Source: Pseudomonas sp. GOM6
GTDB taxonomy: Bacteria; Pseudomonadota; Gammaproteobacteria; Pseudomonadales; Pseudomonadaceae
NCBI RefSeq assembly: GCF_029537485.1
Contig: NZ_JARPUS010000004.1
Span: forward strand, 124,001 to 188,000
Length of the DNA stretch: 64,000 nucleotides
Direction of reading: 5' to 3'
The notes below the pieces were generated by a model. The model was not told where the DNA came from and made no database searches. It saw nothing but the letters and a program-made list of their open reading frames with translations. The position numbers and the translations under genes are program-made. Below are positions 33,551 to 41,404 of the stretch, in pieces (position 1 is the first letter of the stretch; each line of letters opens with the position of its first letter).

Positions 33551-33865
33551 TCAGCCGATTTGGCTGGCGCCAGTGCGGTCGAAGCCGTCTTCGGCGACCT
33601 TGATACCAGTGCGGTCGGAGCCGTCTTCGGCAACCTTGATGCCGGTGCGGTCGGAGCCGTCTTCGGCAACCTTGATGCCAGTGCGGTCGGAGCCGTCCTC
33701 GGCAACCTTGATGCCGGTGCGGTCGAAGCCGTCTTCGGCGACCTTGATACCAGTACGATCAAAGCCGTCCTCGGCAATGGTGCGGTCGTATCCGTCTTCG
33801 GCCAAGCTCAGGCCGCTGAGGGTGACGGTGGAGATGAACAGGGCGGCGAGAATTTGCTTTTTCAT
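33551..33865 (-). CDS. small secreted protein of 12-residue AEDG-x-DRTGIKV tandem repeats
   Basis: A 104-residue protein with a Sec signal peptide (MKKQILAALFISTVTLSGLSLA). The whole mature part is repeats: AEDG motifs start at residues 22, 31, 43, 55, 67, 79 and 91. The five full units read AEDG(F/S)DRTGIKV (12 residues, 36 bp); the first is shortened (AEDGYDRTI) and the last ends GASQIG. A GGAG ribosome site sits eight bases before the ATG. The mature chain is acidic, with no cysteine or other domain, and probably unstructured or metal-binding (inference). I do not know its function. It stands alone beside an AT-richer region. Confidence 0.75.
   Translation of the reverse strand: MKKQILAALFISTVTLSGLSLAEDGYDRTIAEDGFDRTGIKVAEDGFDRTGIKVAEDGSDRTGIKVAEDGSDRTGIKVAEDGSDRTGIKVAEDGFDRTGASQIG
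33570..33810. repeat. 36-bp tandem repeat array inside the secreted-repeat gene
   Basis: About six contiguous units built on CCGTCTTCGGCAACCTTGAT and the GTGCGGTCGGAG segment repeat every 36 bp without spacers. Copies differ by silent or Phe/Ser-switching changes (TCTTC/TCCTC, GAAG/GGAG). Because 36 is a multiple of three, the array keeps the frame when copies are gained or lost. It is a coding minisatellite, not a CRISPR. Confidence 0.85.
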
Positions 33866-34198
33866 GATGGGGGCTCCGTATTGGGCTGGAATCTAACTAC
33901 GGGGCTCATGTTACTTAGATAAATTCGATAGAAAATTTGAAGCTGGCAATGGTGTTAATCGATGCTGTTGATAGTTTGTCTAGCCCAGTATTATCGAGGG
34001 GTGCGGGGCTTTAGTAAGGCTTGAAAAGCCGCTTCTCGTGTAAGTTTGCTCAAGGCTCCATGATCAATAAATTAGATTTTTTCGTGCGCATCTCGCGTGA
34101 GTCTTGCCGCCAGCAACGCTAAGCTGGAGCACAGGGCTCGCCGCTGGTGTCAGCCCGCTGCTTTGCCAGGGACGTATATAAGAGAAGGGCCTCCACTG
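33866..34198. other. AT-richer non-coding gap
   Basis: This 333-bp divergent gap is visibly AT-richer than the rest of the window, especially 33898-33990 and 34040-34085. It should carry promoters for both the repeat-protein gene and the orphan binding-protein gene. I see no gene, known RNA or clear operator in it. Confidence 0.4.
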
Positions 34199-35362
34199 AT
34201 GAGTCCAGTTGGGATGTCGAAGATGTTGCGGCAGTTGTTGTGCGGTTTCTCTGTTTCTGTCTGCCTGCTGTTCTGCACTTCGCTGCGTGCCGAGGAGGGC
34301 GTTTCAGTCGGTGAGGTGCGCCTGGGCATGGTCAATGCCCAAAGCGGGCCCGCAGCCGGATTGGGGCGTGGTGTTCGCGCCGGGGTCGAAGCGTATTTCC
34401 ACAAGATCAATGTCGCCGGCGGTGTGCACGGTCGGAAACTGACCTTGTCGCTGCGCGACGACGGCTACGAGCCACAGAACACCGCCAGGCTGAGTCAGGA
34501 GTTGATTGACTCCGGTGAAGTATTTGCGCTGCTCGGTTTTGTCGGCACCCCGACCTCGCGCGCGGCCATGCCCGGCGTCCTGGCGGCGCGCGTGCCTTAT
34601 CTGTTTCCGTTCACTGGAGCCAAGGTGTTGCGCGAGCCGGTGCATCGCTGGGTGTTCAATGTGCGGGCCTCCTATTTCGATGAGATCGAAGCATTGGTGG
34701 CCGGGATCACCGACGATCTTGGTTTTCAGCGCGTCGCCTTGCTGATGCAGGACGACTCCTTTGGCGAGACGGTCAAGAGTGGGTTGGCGGGTGCGCTGCA
34801 CAAGCGCGATCTGACGGTCAGTGCCGAGCAGCGTTTCCTGCGCAATTCATTGGAGGTCGGTCCGGCGCTGCAGGCCCTGCGCGCGTCGCAGCCGCAAGCA
34901 ATCTTCTTCGTGGGGACCTACAGGCAGATGGCAGCTGCGGTGCGCCAGGCCCGGGAACTGGATATGCCGGCACGCTTCTTTAGCGTGTCCTTCGTCGGTA
35001 CCGAGGATTTCATTGCCGAGGCGGGGGCTGCCGGCGAGGGCGTGTACATCTCTCAGGTGGTGCCTTCACCCCATGACGCATCGTTGCCGCTGGTGCGCGA
35101 ATATCAGGCGGCCATGGGGCGCGTGCCAAGAGGCTATGCCTCGCTGGAAGGCTATATAGATGCTGCGGTGCTGGTCGAGGCTTTGCGCCGTAGCGGGCCA
35201 CAGCCAACGCGCGCCCGCCTCGTTGAGGTGCTGGAGTCGCTGGATGTCGATCTGGGCGGTTTCCGTGTGGCGTTCGCCCCTGGCGATCATCAAGGATCGG
35301 ACGCCGTCTACCTCACGCGAGTCGAAGGCGGCCGCGCAGTGCCGGTGCAGCAGATGCGCTAA
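34199..35362 (+). CDS. orphan LivJ-type (Peripla_BP_6) periplasmic binding protein
   Basis: A 387-residue protein with a signal peptide (about 1-30, CTSLRA-EEG) and a type-I periplasmic binding fold: VRLGMVNAQSGPAAGLGRGV, GGVHGRKLTLSLRDDGYEP and GFVGTPTSRAAMPGV. Such proteins bind amino acids or amides. No branched-chain amino-acid permease or ATPase is adjacent, and the peptide transporter genes next to it are convergent and of another class. A sensory role is possible. The start at 34199 has GAAGGG nine bases upstream; 34214 and 34223 are alternatives. Confidence 0.83.
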   Translation: MSPVGMSKMLRQLLCGFSVSVCLLFCTSLRAEEGVSVGEVRLGMVNAQSGPAAGLGRGVRAGVEAYFHKINVAGGVHGRKLTLSLRDDGYEPQNTARLSQELIDSGEVFALLGFVGTPTSRAAMPGVLAARVPYLFPFTGAKVLREPVHRWVFNVRASYFDEIEALVAGITDDLGFQRVALLMQDDSFGETVKSGLAGALHKRDLTVSAEQRFLRNSLEVGPALQALRASQPQAIFFVGTYRQMAAAVRQARELDMPARFFSVSFVGTEDFIAEAGAAGEGVYISQVVPSPHDASLPLVREYQAAMGRVPRGYASLEGYIDAAVLVEALRRSGPQPTRARLVEVLESLDVDLGGFRVAFAPGDHQGSDAVYLTRVEGGRAVPVQQMR

Positions 35363-35367
35363 GCCTG

Positions 35368-36339
35368 TTAAAGGGCGATGTCCTCCGCGTGGTGACAGGC
35401 TACCTGGCGGGCATCGAGCAGGCGCAGCTCGGGCACTTCGCTGTAGCAGGGTTCGCTGGCATACGGGCAACGCTTGTGGAAGGCGCAGCCGGGCGGCGGA
35501 TCGAGTGGGTTGGGCAGCTCGCCGGCGATCTTGATCTTCGGTTTGGCCGGATCCGGGTGGATGGCTGGCGTGGCCGAGAGCAGGGCGCGGGTGTAGGGGT
35601 GCAGCGGCCGCTGGTAGATCAGTTCGGCCGGGCCCATCTCGGCCGGGCGGCCGAGGTACATCACCAGCACGTCGTCGGCGACATGGCGCACTACCGCCAG
35701 GTTGTGCGAGATGAATACGTAGCCGGTCTGGTACTGCTCCTGCAGGTCCATGAAGAGGTTGAGCACCTGGGCCTGGATCGACACATCGAGCGCCGAGGTT
35801 GGCTCGTCCGCCACCAGTACCTTGGGCTGTAGCATCATGGCGCGGGCCAGGGCGATACGCTGGCGCTGACCGCCGGAGAACATGTGCGGGTAGCGCTGGG
35901 CATGTTCGGGGCGCAGGCCGACCTGCTGCATCATCGCCTGCACCTTCTCCCGCCGTTCGTTGCGTGACAGGTCGGTGTTGATCAGCAGCGGTTCGGCCAG
36001 CTGGTCACCGATCTTCTGCCGCGGGTTGAGCGAGGCATAGGGGTTCTGGAACACCATCTGCACATCGCGGCGCAGCTGCTTGCGCTGGGCCTTGCCGGCG
36101 CCGGCCACGTCCTGCCCGGCGATCTGCAGGCTACCGGCGCTGGGCTCTTCGATCAGGGTCAGGGCGCGGGCCAGGGTCGACTTGCCGCAGCCGGACTCGC
36201 CGACCACCGCCAGGGTCTTGCCGGCCTCCAGGCTGAAGGACACGCCGTTCAGGGCGCGCACCACGGCGCTGGGCTTGAACAGGCCGCGGGAAATTTCGTA
36301 GTGCCGGGTCAGCTCGCGGGCTTCGAGTACGTTGCTCAT
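35368..36339 (-). CDS. dppF: dipeptide ABC transporter ATPase DppF
   Basis: A 323-residue ATPase of the Opp/Dpp family. Walker A is GESGCGKS, the signature FSGGQRQRIALARAM and Walker B VLVADEPTSALD. The C-terminal oligo_HPY region (NPLDPPPGCAFHKRCPYAS, then Cys in SEPCYSEVP) matches the Fe-S/cysteine-rich tail of the family. It overlaps dppD by one base (TGATG) and is last in the operon. It powers peptide import together with DppD. Confidence 0.92.
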   Translation of the reverse strand: MSNVLEARELTRHYEISRGLFKPSAVVRALNGVSFSLEAGKTLAVVGESGCGKSTLARALTLIEEPSAGSLQIAGQDVAGAGKAQRKQLRRDVQMVFQNPYASLNPRQKIGDQLAEPLLINTDLSRNERREKVQAMMQQVGLRPEHAQRYPHMFSGGQRQRIALARAMMLQPKVLVADEPTSALDVSIQAQVLNLFMDLQEQYQTGYVFISHNLAVVRHVADDVLVMYLGRPAEMGPAELIYQRPLHPYTRALLSATPAIHPDPAKPKIKIAGELPNPLDPPPGCAFHKRCPYASEPCYSEVPELRLLDARQVACHHAEDIAL

Positions 36340-37328
36340 CAGGCCACCTCCGCGTTGAGATTAAGGGGGTAGAAGCAACGCACCGCGCCGCGTTCGTGCG
36401 GCTCCAGCGCCGGGCGCTGTTCGCGACAATGCGGCTGGGCATAGGGGCAGCGTGGCGCCAACAGGCAGCCGGCGGGGCGGTCGTAGCGGCCGGGGACGAT
36501 GCCGGGCAGGGTGGCCAGGCGTTCGGCGCCCAGGCTGTGTTCGCCCCAGTTTTGCTCAGGAACGGCCTTGAGCAGCGCCTCGGTATAGGGATGGGTCGGG
36601 ACGTCGAACAGCTGCGGCACGCTGCCGATCTCCACCGCCTGCCCGGCGTACATCACGCACACGCGCTGGGCGGTTTCGGCGACCACCGCGAGATCGTGGG
36701 TGATCAGCACCAGGCCCATGCCTTCGTTGCGCTGCAGATCGAGCAGCAGGTCCATGATCTGCGCCTGGATGGTCACGTCCAGCGCCGTAGTCGGTTCGTC
36801 GGCGATCAGCAGCTTGGGCTCGGCGGCGATGGCCATGGCGATGGCTACGCGCTGGCTCATGCCGCCGGAGAGCTGGTGCGGATAGGCGTCGAGGCGGCTG
36901 GCGGCGCCCGGAATCTCCACCCGCTCCAGCAGCTGCAGGGCGCGCACGCGGGCGGCCTTGCCCTTGAGGCCGAGGTGCTGGCGCAGCACTTCCTCTATCT
37001 GCATGCCCACGGTGTAGCTGGGGTTGAGCGCAGTCATGGGGTCCTGGAACACCATGGCCAGGTCCTTGCCGACCACTGTCCGGCGCTGCCGGCCCTTGAG
37101 CGTGAGCATGTCGTGACCGTCGAAGCGCAGGCTGTCGGCGCTGACCCGGCCGGGAGCGTCGATCAGGCCCATCAGCGCCATCATGGTCACCGACTTGCCG
37201 GAGCCGGACTCGCCGACGATGGCCAGCACTTCACCCTTGTCCATGCTCAGGTCGAGGCCGTCGACCACCGGCACGGCGTCGGCGCCGCCGAAGCGCACGG
37301 AGAGATTACGGATATCGAGCAGGCTCAT
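36339..37328 (-). CDS. dppD: dipeptide ABC transporter ATPase DppD
   Basis: A 329-residue ATPase. Walker A is GESGSGKS, the signature [15 protein letters not shown] and Walker [13 protein letters not shown]. The oligo_HPY tail ends [18 protein letters not shown]. The start [15 protein letters not shown] is the family start; ten upstream in-frame codons overlap the repeat-containing spacer. A palindromic repeat separates it from dppC. Confidence 0.92.
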   Translation of the reverse strand: MSLLDIRNLSVRFGGADAVPVVDGLDLSMDKGEVLAIVGESGSGKSVTMMALMGLIDAPGRVSADSLRFDGHDMLTLKGRQRRTVVGKDLAMVFQDPMTALNPSYTVGMQIEEVLRQHLGLKGKAARVRALQLLERVEIPGAASRLDAYPHQLSGGMSQRVAIAMAIAAEPKLLIADEPTTALDVTIQAQIMDLLLDLQRNEGMGLVLITHDLAVVAETAQRVCVMYAGQAVEIGSVPQLFDVPTHPYTEALLKAVPEQNWGEHSLGAERLATLPGIVPGRYDRPAGCLLAPRCPYAQPHCREQRPALEPHERGAVRCFYPLNLNAEVA

Positions 37329-37377
37329 GGGCGGCGCTCCTGCCGTGGTGCGTTGCACCAGGTGACTAGCGGCAGCT

Positions 37378-37438
37378 GTAGCCCGGACTTCAGTCTGGGA
37401 GCGCTTGGCGGGTTGTCCCGGACTGAAGTCCGGGCTAC
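37378..37438. repeat. palindromic repeat between dppC and dppD, TAGCCCGGAC family
   Basis: GTAGCCCGGACTTCAGTCTG (37378-37397, continuing GG) is inverted as CCCGGACTGAAGTCCGGGCT (37417-37436, continuing AC). It sits inside the dpp operon, where it could affect relative expression of the ATPase genes or mRNA decay. Confidence 0.8.
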
Positions 37439-37460
37439 GGGGTTTCGCATGGCGGGCTCC

Positions 37461-38366
37461 TTACTGCGCATTCTTCAGCTTCGGGTCGAGCGCATCGCGC
37501 AGCCCGTCGCCCATCAGATTGATGGCCAGCACGCTGAGCAGGATGGTCAGCCCCGGTAGCGAGACCACCCACCAGGCGCGTTCGATGTAGTCGCGCGCCG
37601 AGGCCAGCATGGTGCCCCACTCTGGGGTTGGCGGTTGCACGCCGAGGCCAAGGAAGCCGAGCGCGGCGGCGTCGAGGATGGCCGAGGAGAAGCTCAGGGT
37701 GGCCTGCACGATCAGCGGTGCCATGCAGTTGGGCAGCACGGTGATGAACATCAAGCGGAGTGGGCCGGCGCCTGCCAGCTGCGCGGCGGTGACGTAGTCG
37801 CGGCCCAGCTCGCTCATCACCGCGGCGCGGGTCAGGCGCACGTAGGAGGGCAGCGAGACGATGGCAATGGCGATCACCGTGTTGATCAGGCCCGGGCCGA
37901 GGATGGCGACGATGGCCACGGCCAGCAGCAGCGAGGGCAGGGCCAGCATGATGTCCATCAGGCGCATGATCGAGGGGCCGAGCAGGTTCGGGTAGAAGCC
38001 GGCAACCAGGCCGAGCAGGATGCCGGGGATCAGCGACAGGGCTACCGAGGCCAGGCCGATCAGCAGCGACAGGCGGGCGCCGTGGATCAGGCGCGAGAGG
38101 ATGTCGCGGCCGACTTCGTCGGTGCCCAGCAGGAAACGCGTCTGGCCGCCTTCCAGCCAGGCCGGAGGGGTGAGCAGGGCGTCACGGAACTGCTCGCTGG
38201 GATCGAACGGCGCAACCCAGGGTGCGAACAGCGCGCAGAACACGATCAGCAGCATGAACAGCAGGCCGCCGACAGCGCCCTTGTTGTGAGCGAAGGCTTG
38301 CCAGAACTCCCTGAAGGGCGAGGGGTACAGCAGGCTTTGGTCGATCGGGGTGGTCGAAGCCGTCAT
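37461..38366 (-). CDS. dppC: dipeptide ABC transporter permease DppC
   Basis: A 301-residue inner-membrane permease with an OppC-type N-terminal segment (FREFWQAFAHNKGAVGGLLFML) and about six membrane helices. The cytoplasmic EAA loop is seen in SELGRDYVTAAQLAGAGPLRLMF. The start MTASTTPIDQ at 38366 has GAGGTG five bases upstream; the frame remains open upstream through the repeat elements, which is not coding. It forms the channel with DppB. Confidence 0.92.
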   Translation of the reverse strand: MTASTTPIDQSLLYPSPFREFWQAFAHNKGAVGGLLFMLLIVFCALFAPWVAPFDPSEQFRDALLTPPAWLEGGQTRFLLGTDEVGRDILSRLIHGARLSLLIGLASVALSLIPGILLGLVAGFYPNLLGPSIMRLMDIMLALPSLLLAVAIVAILGPGLINTVIAIAIVSLPSYVRLTRAAVMSELGRDYVTAAQLAGAGPLRLMFITVLPNCMAPLIVQATLSFSSAILDAAALGFLGLGVQPPTPEWGTMLASARDYIERAWWVVSLPGLTILLSVLAINLMGDGLRDALDPKLKNAQ

Positions 38367-38378
38367 AGCGCACCTCGT

Positions 38379-38506
38379 CCGTTGGACTTCGCTGCGCCCA
38401 ACCTGCGTGGCCCGACCCAATCGCCGAGGTGGGCGTCTCCTTGTGGGAGCGGCTTTAGCCGCGATGCGATGTGTGTGCTGATAATCGCGGCTGAAGCCGC
38501 TCCCAC
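38379..38506. repeat. two repeat elements between dppB and dppC
   Basis: A copy of the GTTGGGTCGGGCC element (38379-38425, reading CGTTGGACTTCGCTGCGCCC then GTGGCCCGACCCAAT) is followed by an inverted pair of the GTGGGAGCGGCTT family: arms 38443-38465 and 38484-38506. The dppB-dppC gap of 226 bp holds nothing else apart from the dppC ribosome site. Confidence 0.8.
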
Positions 38507-38592
38507 GTGATGCAAGGAACTTAGTGGCGTGTCGATGCTCAGGCACTTCGGCCTGCAACGATCCCATAGCAAGCAATTCATCGGCGTGCTCC

Positions 38593-39603
38593 TCAGCGCT
38601 GATGGCGGATACGGGGGTTAACCAGGCCGTAGAGGATGTCCACGACGAAGTTGACCAGGATCACCAGGCAGGCGATCAGCAGGATGCCGTTCTGCACCAC
38701 CGGGTAGTCGCGCGCACCGATGGCTTCGATCAGCCACTTGCCGATGCCAGGCCAGGAGAAGATGGTCTCGGTCAGCACGGCGCCGGACAGCAGGGCGCCG
38801 ACCTGCAGGCCGAACACCGTGAGCACCGGGATCAGCGCATTGCGTAGACCATGCACGAACACCACGCGCGCGGGGGAGAGGCCCTTGGCACGCGCGGTGC
38901 GGATGTAGTCCTCGCGCAGCACTTCGAGCATCGCCGAGCGGGTCATGCGGGCGATCACCGCCAGGGGGATGGTGCCGAGGACGATGGCCGGCAGGATCAG
39001 GTGCATCAGCGCATCGGCAAACGCGCCTTCTTCTTCGCTGAGCAGGCTGTCGATCAGCATGAAGCCGGTTCTCGGTTCGATGTCGTAAAGCAGGTCGATG
39101 CGCCCGGACACCGGGGTCCAGCCCAGGTACACCGAGAAGAACATGATCAGCAGCAGGCCCCACCAGAAGATCGGCATGGAGTAGCCGGTCAGCGAGAGGC
39201 CCATCACCCCGTGGTCGAACAGCGAGCCACGCTTGAGCGCGGCGACCACTCCGGCGATGACCCCCAGGGTGCCGGCGAACAGCAGTGCAGCCAGGGCCAG
39301 TTCCAGGGTGGCGGGGAACAGGGTGAGGAATTCGTCCCACACCCCCTCGCGGGTACGCAGCGACTGGCCCAGGTCGCCCTGGGCCAGCTGGCCGATGTAG
39401 TTCAGGTACTGCATCGGCAGCGGCTGGTCCAGGCCCAGGCGGTGCATGGCCTCGGCGTGCATTTCGGGGTCGACCCGGCGCTCGCCCATCATCACTTCCA
39501 CGGGGTCGCCGGGAATCAGGCGGATCAGGGCGAAGGTCAGCAGGGTGACGCCGAAGAAGGTGGGGATCAGCAGCCCCAGGCGTCTGGCTATGAACGACAG
39601 CAT
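38593..39603 (-). CDS. dppB: dipeptide ABC transporter permease DppB
   Basis: A 336-residue permease with the OppB-type start MLSFIARRLGLLIPTFFGVTL, then IRLIPGDPVEVMMGERRVDPE. It has about six membrane helices and the EAA loop LREDYIRTARAKGLSPARVVF. It is the first membrane component after the two binding-protein genes. Confidence 0.93.
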   Translation of the reverse strand: MLSFIARRLGLLIPTFFGVTLLTFALIRLIPGDPVEVMMGERRVDPEMHAEAMHRLGLDQPLPMQYLNYIGQLAQGDLGQSLRTREGVWDEFLTLFPATLELALAALLFAGTLGVIAGVVAALKRGSLFDHGVMGLSLTGYSMPIFWWGLLLIMFFSVYLGWTPVSGRIDLLYDIEPRTGFMLIDSLLSEEEGAFADALMHLILPAIVLGTIPLAVIARMTRSAMLEVLREDYIRTARAKGLSPARVVFVHGLRNALIPVLTVFGLQVGALLSGAVLTETIFSWPGIGKWLIEAIGARDYPVVQNGILLIACLVILVNFVVDILYGLVNPRIRHQR

Positions 39604-39681
39604 TGCGTGGTGGTACTCCGCATCATCAGGTCGGTGCCCTTGTGGGGCTGATGGTTATAGGGGCAAATCGTGCTCTTGGGT

Positions 39682-41265
39682 TCACCTCACTCGGCGTACC
39701 CGGGCAAAATTGTTCGAGCCCATGGGATTGAGGATGAAACCTTCGACATCCTGGCTCAGCACGGCGAACTGCTTGGGATGGGCCAGGGGAATCCAGGGAG
39801 CCTGCTCGTGGAAGATCGCCAGGGCCTCGCGGTACAGGGCGGCGCGGCGTTCGGGCTGGGTCAGCTGGCGGGCCTCACGCACCAGCAGGTCGAACTCCTT
39901 GTGACACCAGCCGGCCTGGTTATCACCGGACTCGGCGGCGGCGCAGGACAGGTTGGGCGTGAGGAAGTTGTCCGGGTCTCCGTTGTCGCCGGCCCAGCCC
40001 ATGAAGACCAGGTCGTGCTCGCCGTTCTTGGCGCGCTTGATCAGCTCGCCCCACTCGAATACGCGGATTTCGCTCTGAATGCCGATGGCGGCCAGGTCGG
40101 CCTGCAGCATCTGCGCGCCGATCCCGGGGTTGGGGTTGGTCGGGCCGCCGCCGGGGCGGGTCCAGATCGACAGTTTCAGACCCTGGGCATGACCGGCATC
40201 GCTCAGCAGCTGGCGTGCACGAGCCGGGTCCAGCGGCCAGGGCTGCTGGCCCTGGTCGAAGCCCGGTAGGGTCGCCGGATAAGGCGCCACGGCCAGGCTG
40301 GCATTGCCCTCGCCGTACTGGGCGCGCAGGTAGGCCTGGCGGTCGAAGGCCAGGTTGATGGCCTGGCGCACGCGCACATCGTCCAGCGGTTGGTGCCGGG
40401 TGTTGAGTGCCACATAGGCGGTGAGTAGCGAGTCCAGCTCCAGCACCTTGAGCCCGGGCTCCTGGCGCAGTGCGGTGATATCCGTCGGGCGCGGGTGCAG
40501 GGCGATCTGGCAAACGCCGGCCTTGAGTTGTTGCAGGCGGGTGTTGGGATCGGGAGTGATCGCCAATACCAGCTTGTCGATCTCCGGCTTGCCGGCCCAG
40601 TAGGTCGGGTGGGCGGTGAAACGCACCTGGGCATCCTTGGCATAGCGCTGGAAGACGAAGGGCCCGGTGCCGATGGGCTGGCTGTTGAGCTTGTCCGGCG
40701 TGCCGGCGGCTAGCAGCTGCCCTGCGTACTCGGCGGAATAGAGGGAGGTGAAGCCCATGGCCAGGTCGGCCAGGAAGGGTGCCTCGGGGTGTTTCAGGGT
40801 GAAGCGCACGCGATAGTCGTCGAGCTTTTCGACCTTGTCGATCAGCTCGCCGAAGCTCATCGCCTCGAAATAGGGAAAGCCGCGCGGCGACAGCGCGTGC
40901 CAGGGATGCTGCTTGTCCAGCTGGCGCTGGAAGCTCCACAGCACGTCATCGGCATTGAAGTCGCGACTGGGCTTGAACCAGGGCGTCTGGTGAAACTGCA
41001 CGCCTCGGCGCAGCTCGAAGGTGTAGCGCAGGCCGTCGTCGCTGATCTCCCAGCGCTCGGCCAGGGCCGGTACCAGGCGGGTGCTGCCGGGCGCGAACTG
41101 CACCAGGCGCTCGTACACCGTTTCCGCCGATGCGTCGGCGGTGGTGGCGGCAGTGTATTGGGCGATGTCGAAGCCTTCCGGGCTGGCCTCGCTGCAGACC
41201 ACCAGGGACTGCGCGTGGGCGTAGAAAGGAAGACAGAGGACGAGGGAGAGCAGGTCTCGACGCAT
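39682..41265 (-). CDS. peptide-binding protein, DppA family (second copy)
   Basis: A 527-residue SBP_bac_5 protein with signal peptide MRRDLLSLVLCLPFYAHA. Family motifs are SLVVCSEASPEGFD, RRGVQFHQTPWFKPSRDFNADDV and the GWAGDNGDPDNFL loop. It captures di- or tripeptides in the periplasm for DppBCDF. It is a diverged tandem paralogue of the protein encoded at 41405 (for example, both contain KPSRDFNADDV and GDNGDPDN). It lies 78 bp upstream of dppB. Confidence 0.9.
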   Translation of the reverse strand: MRRDLLSLVLCLPFYAHAQSLVVCSEASPEGFDIAQYTAATTADASAETVYERLVQFAPGSTRLVPALAERWEISDDGLRYTFELRRGVQFHQTPWFKPSRDFNADDVLWSFQRQLDKQHPWHALSPRGFPYFEAMSFGELIDKVEKLDDYRVRFTLKHPEAPFLADLAMGFTSLYSAEYAGQLLAAGTPDKLNSQPIGTGPFVFQRYAKDAQVRFTAHPTYWAGKPEIDKLVLAITPDPNTRLQQLKAGVCQIALHPRPTDITALRQEPGLKVLELDSLLTAYVALNTRHQPLDDVRVRQAINLAFDRQAYLRAQYGEGNASLAVAPYPATLPGFDQGQQPWPLDPARARQLLSDAGHAQGLKLSIWTRPGGGPTNPNPGIGAQMLQADLAAIGIQSEIRVFEWGELIKRAKNGEHDLVFMGWAGDNGDPDNFLTPNLSCAAAESGDNQAGWCHKEFDLLVREARQLTQPERRAALYREALAIFHEQAPWIPLAHPKQFAVLSQDVEGFILNPMGSNNFARVRRVR

Positions 41266-41290
41266 CGGGGGTCCTTAGGGCGGTGAGCCT

Positions 41291-41340
41291 GTAGCCGGAT
41301 GCAATCCGGGGGAGTGCTTCCCGGATTGCATCCGTGCTAC
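41291..41340. repeat. palindromic repeat between the two dppA-like genes
   Basis: GTAGCCGGATGCAATCCGGG (41291-41310) is inverted as CCCGGATTGCATCCGTGCTA (41320-41339). It is of the same family as the elements at 2021 and 37378, with one mismatch between the arms. Confidence 0.75.
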
Positions 41341-41404
41341 TCGCTGCGCATGAGTGCGTCCTTCTGTGGCGGAGCCGGGCGGCGCATGCCGCCCGGTGGC
41401 CGGC

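Noticed and set aside
33570..33810. 36-bp repeats that a repeat finder could take for a CRISPR array
   Set aside because: The units are directly adjacent with no spacers, keep one reading frame, and follow a signal peptide and ribosome site. They are coding repeats, and no cas gene is in the window.
33533..33922. Open frames on the plus strand through the repeat gene
   Set aside because: They are open only because the repeat period is a multiple of three. They lack a ribosome site and signal peptide, while the minus-strand frame has both.
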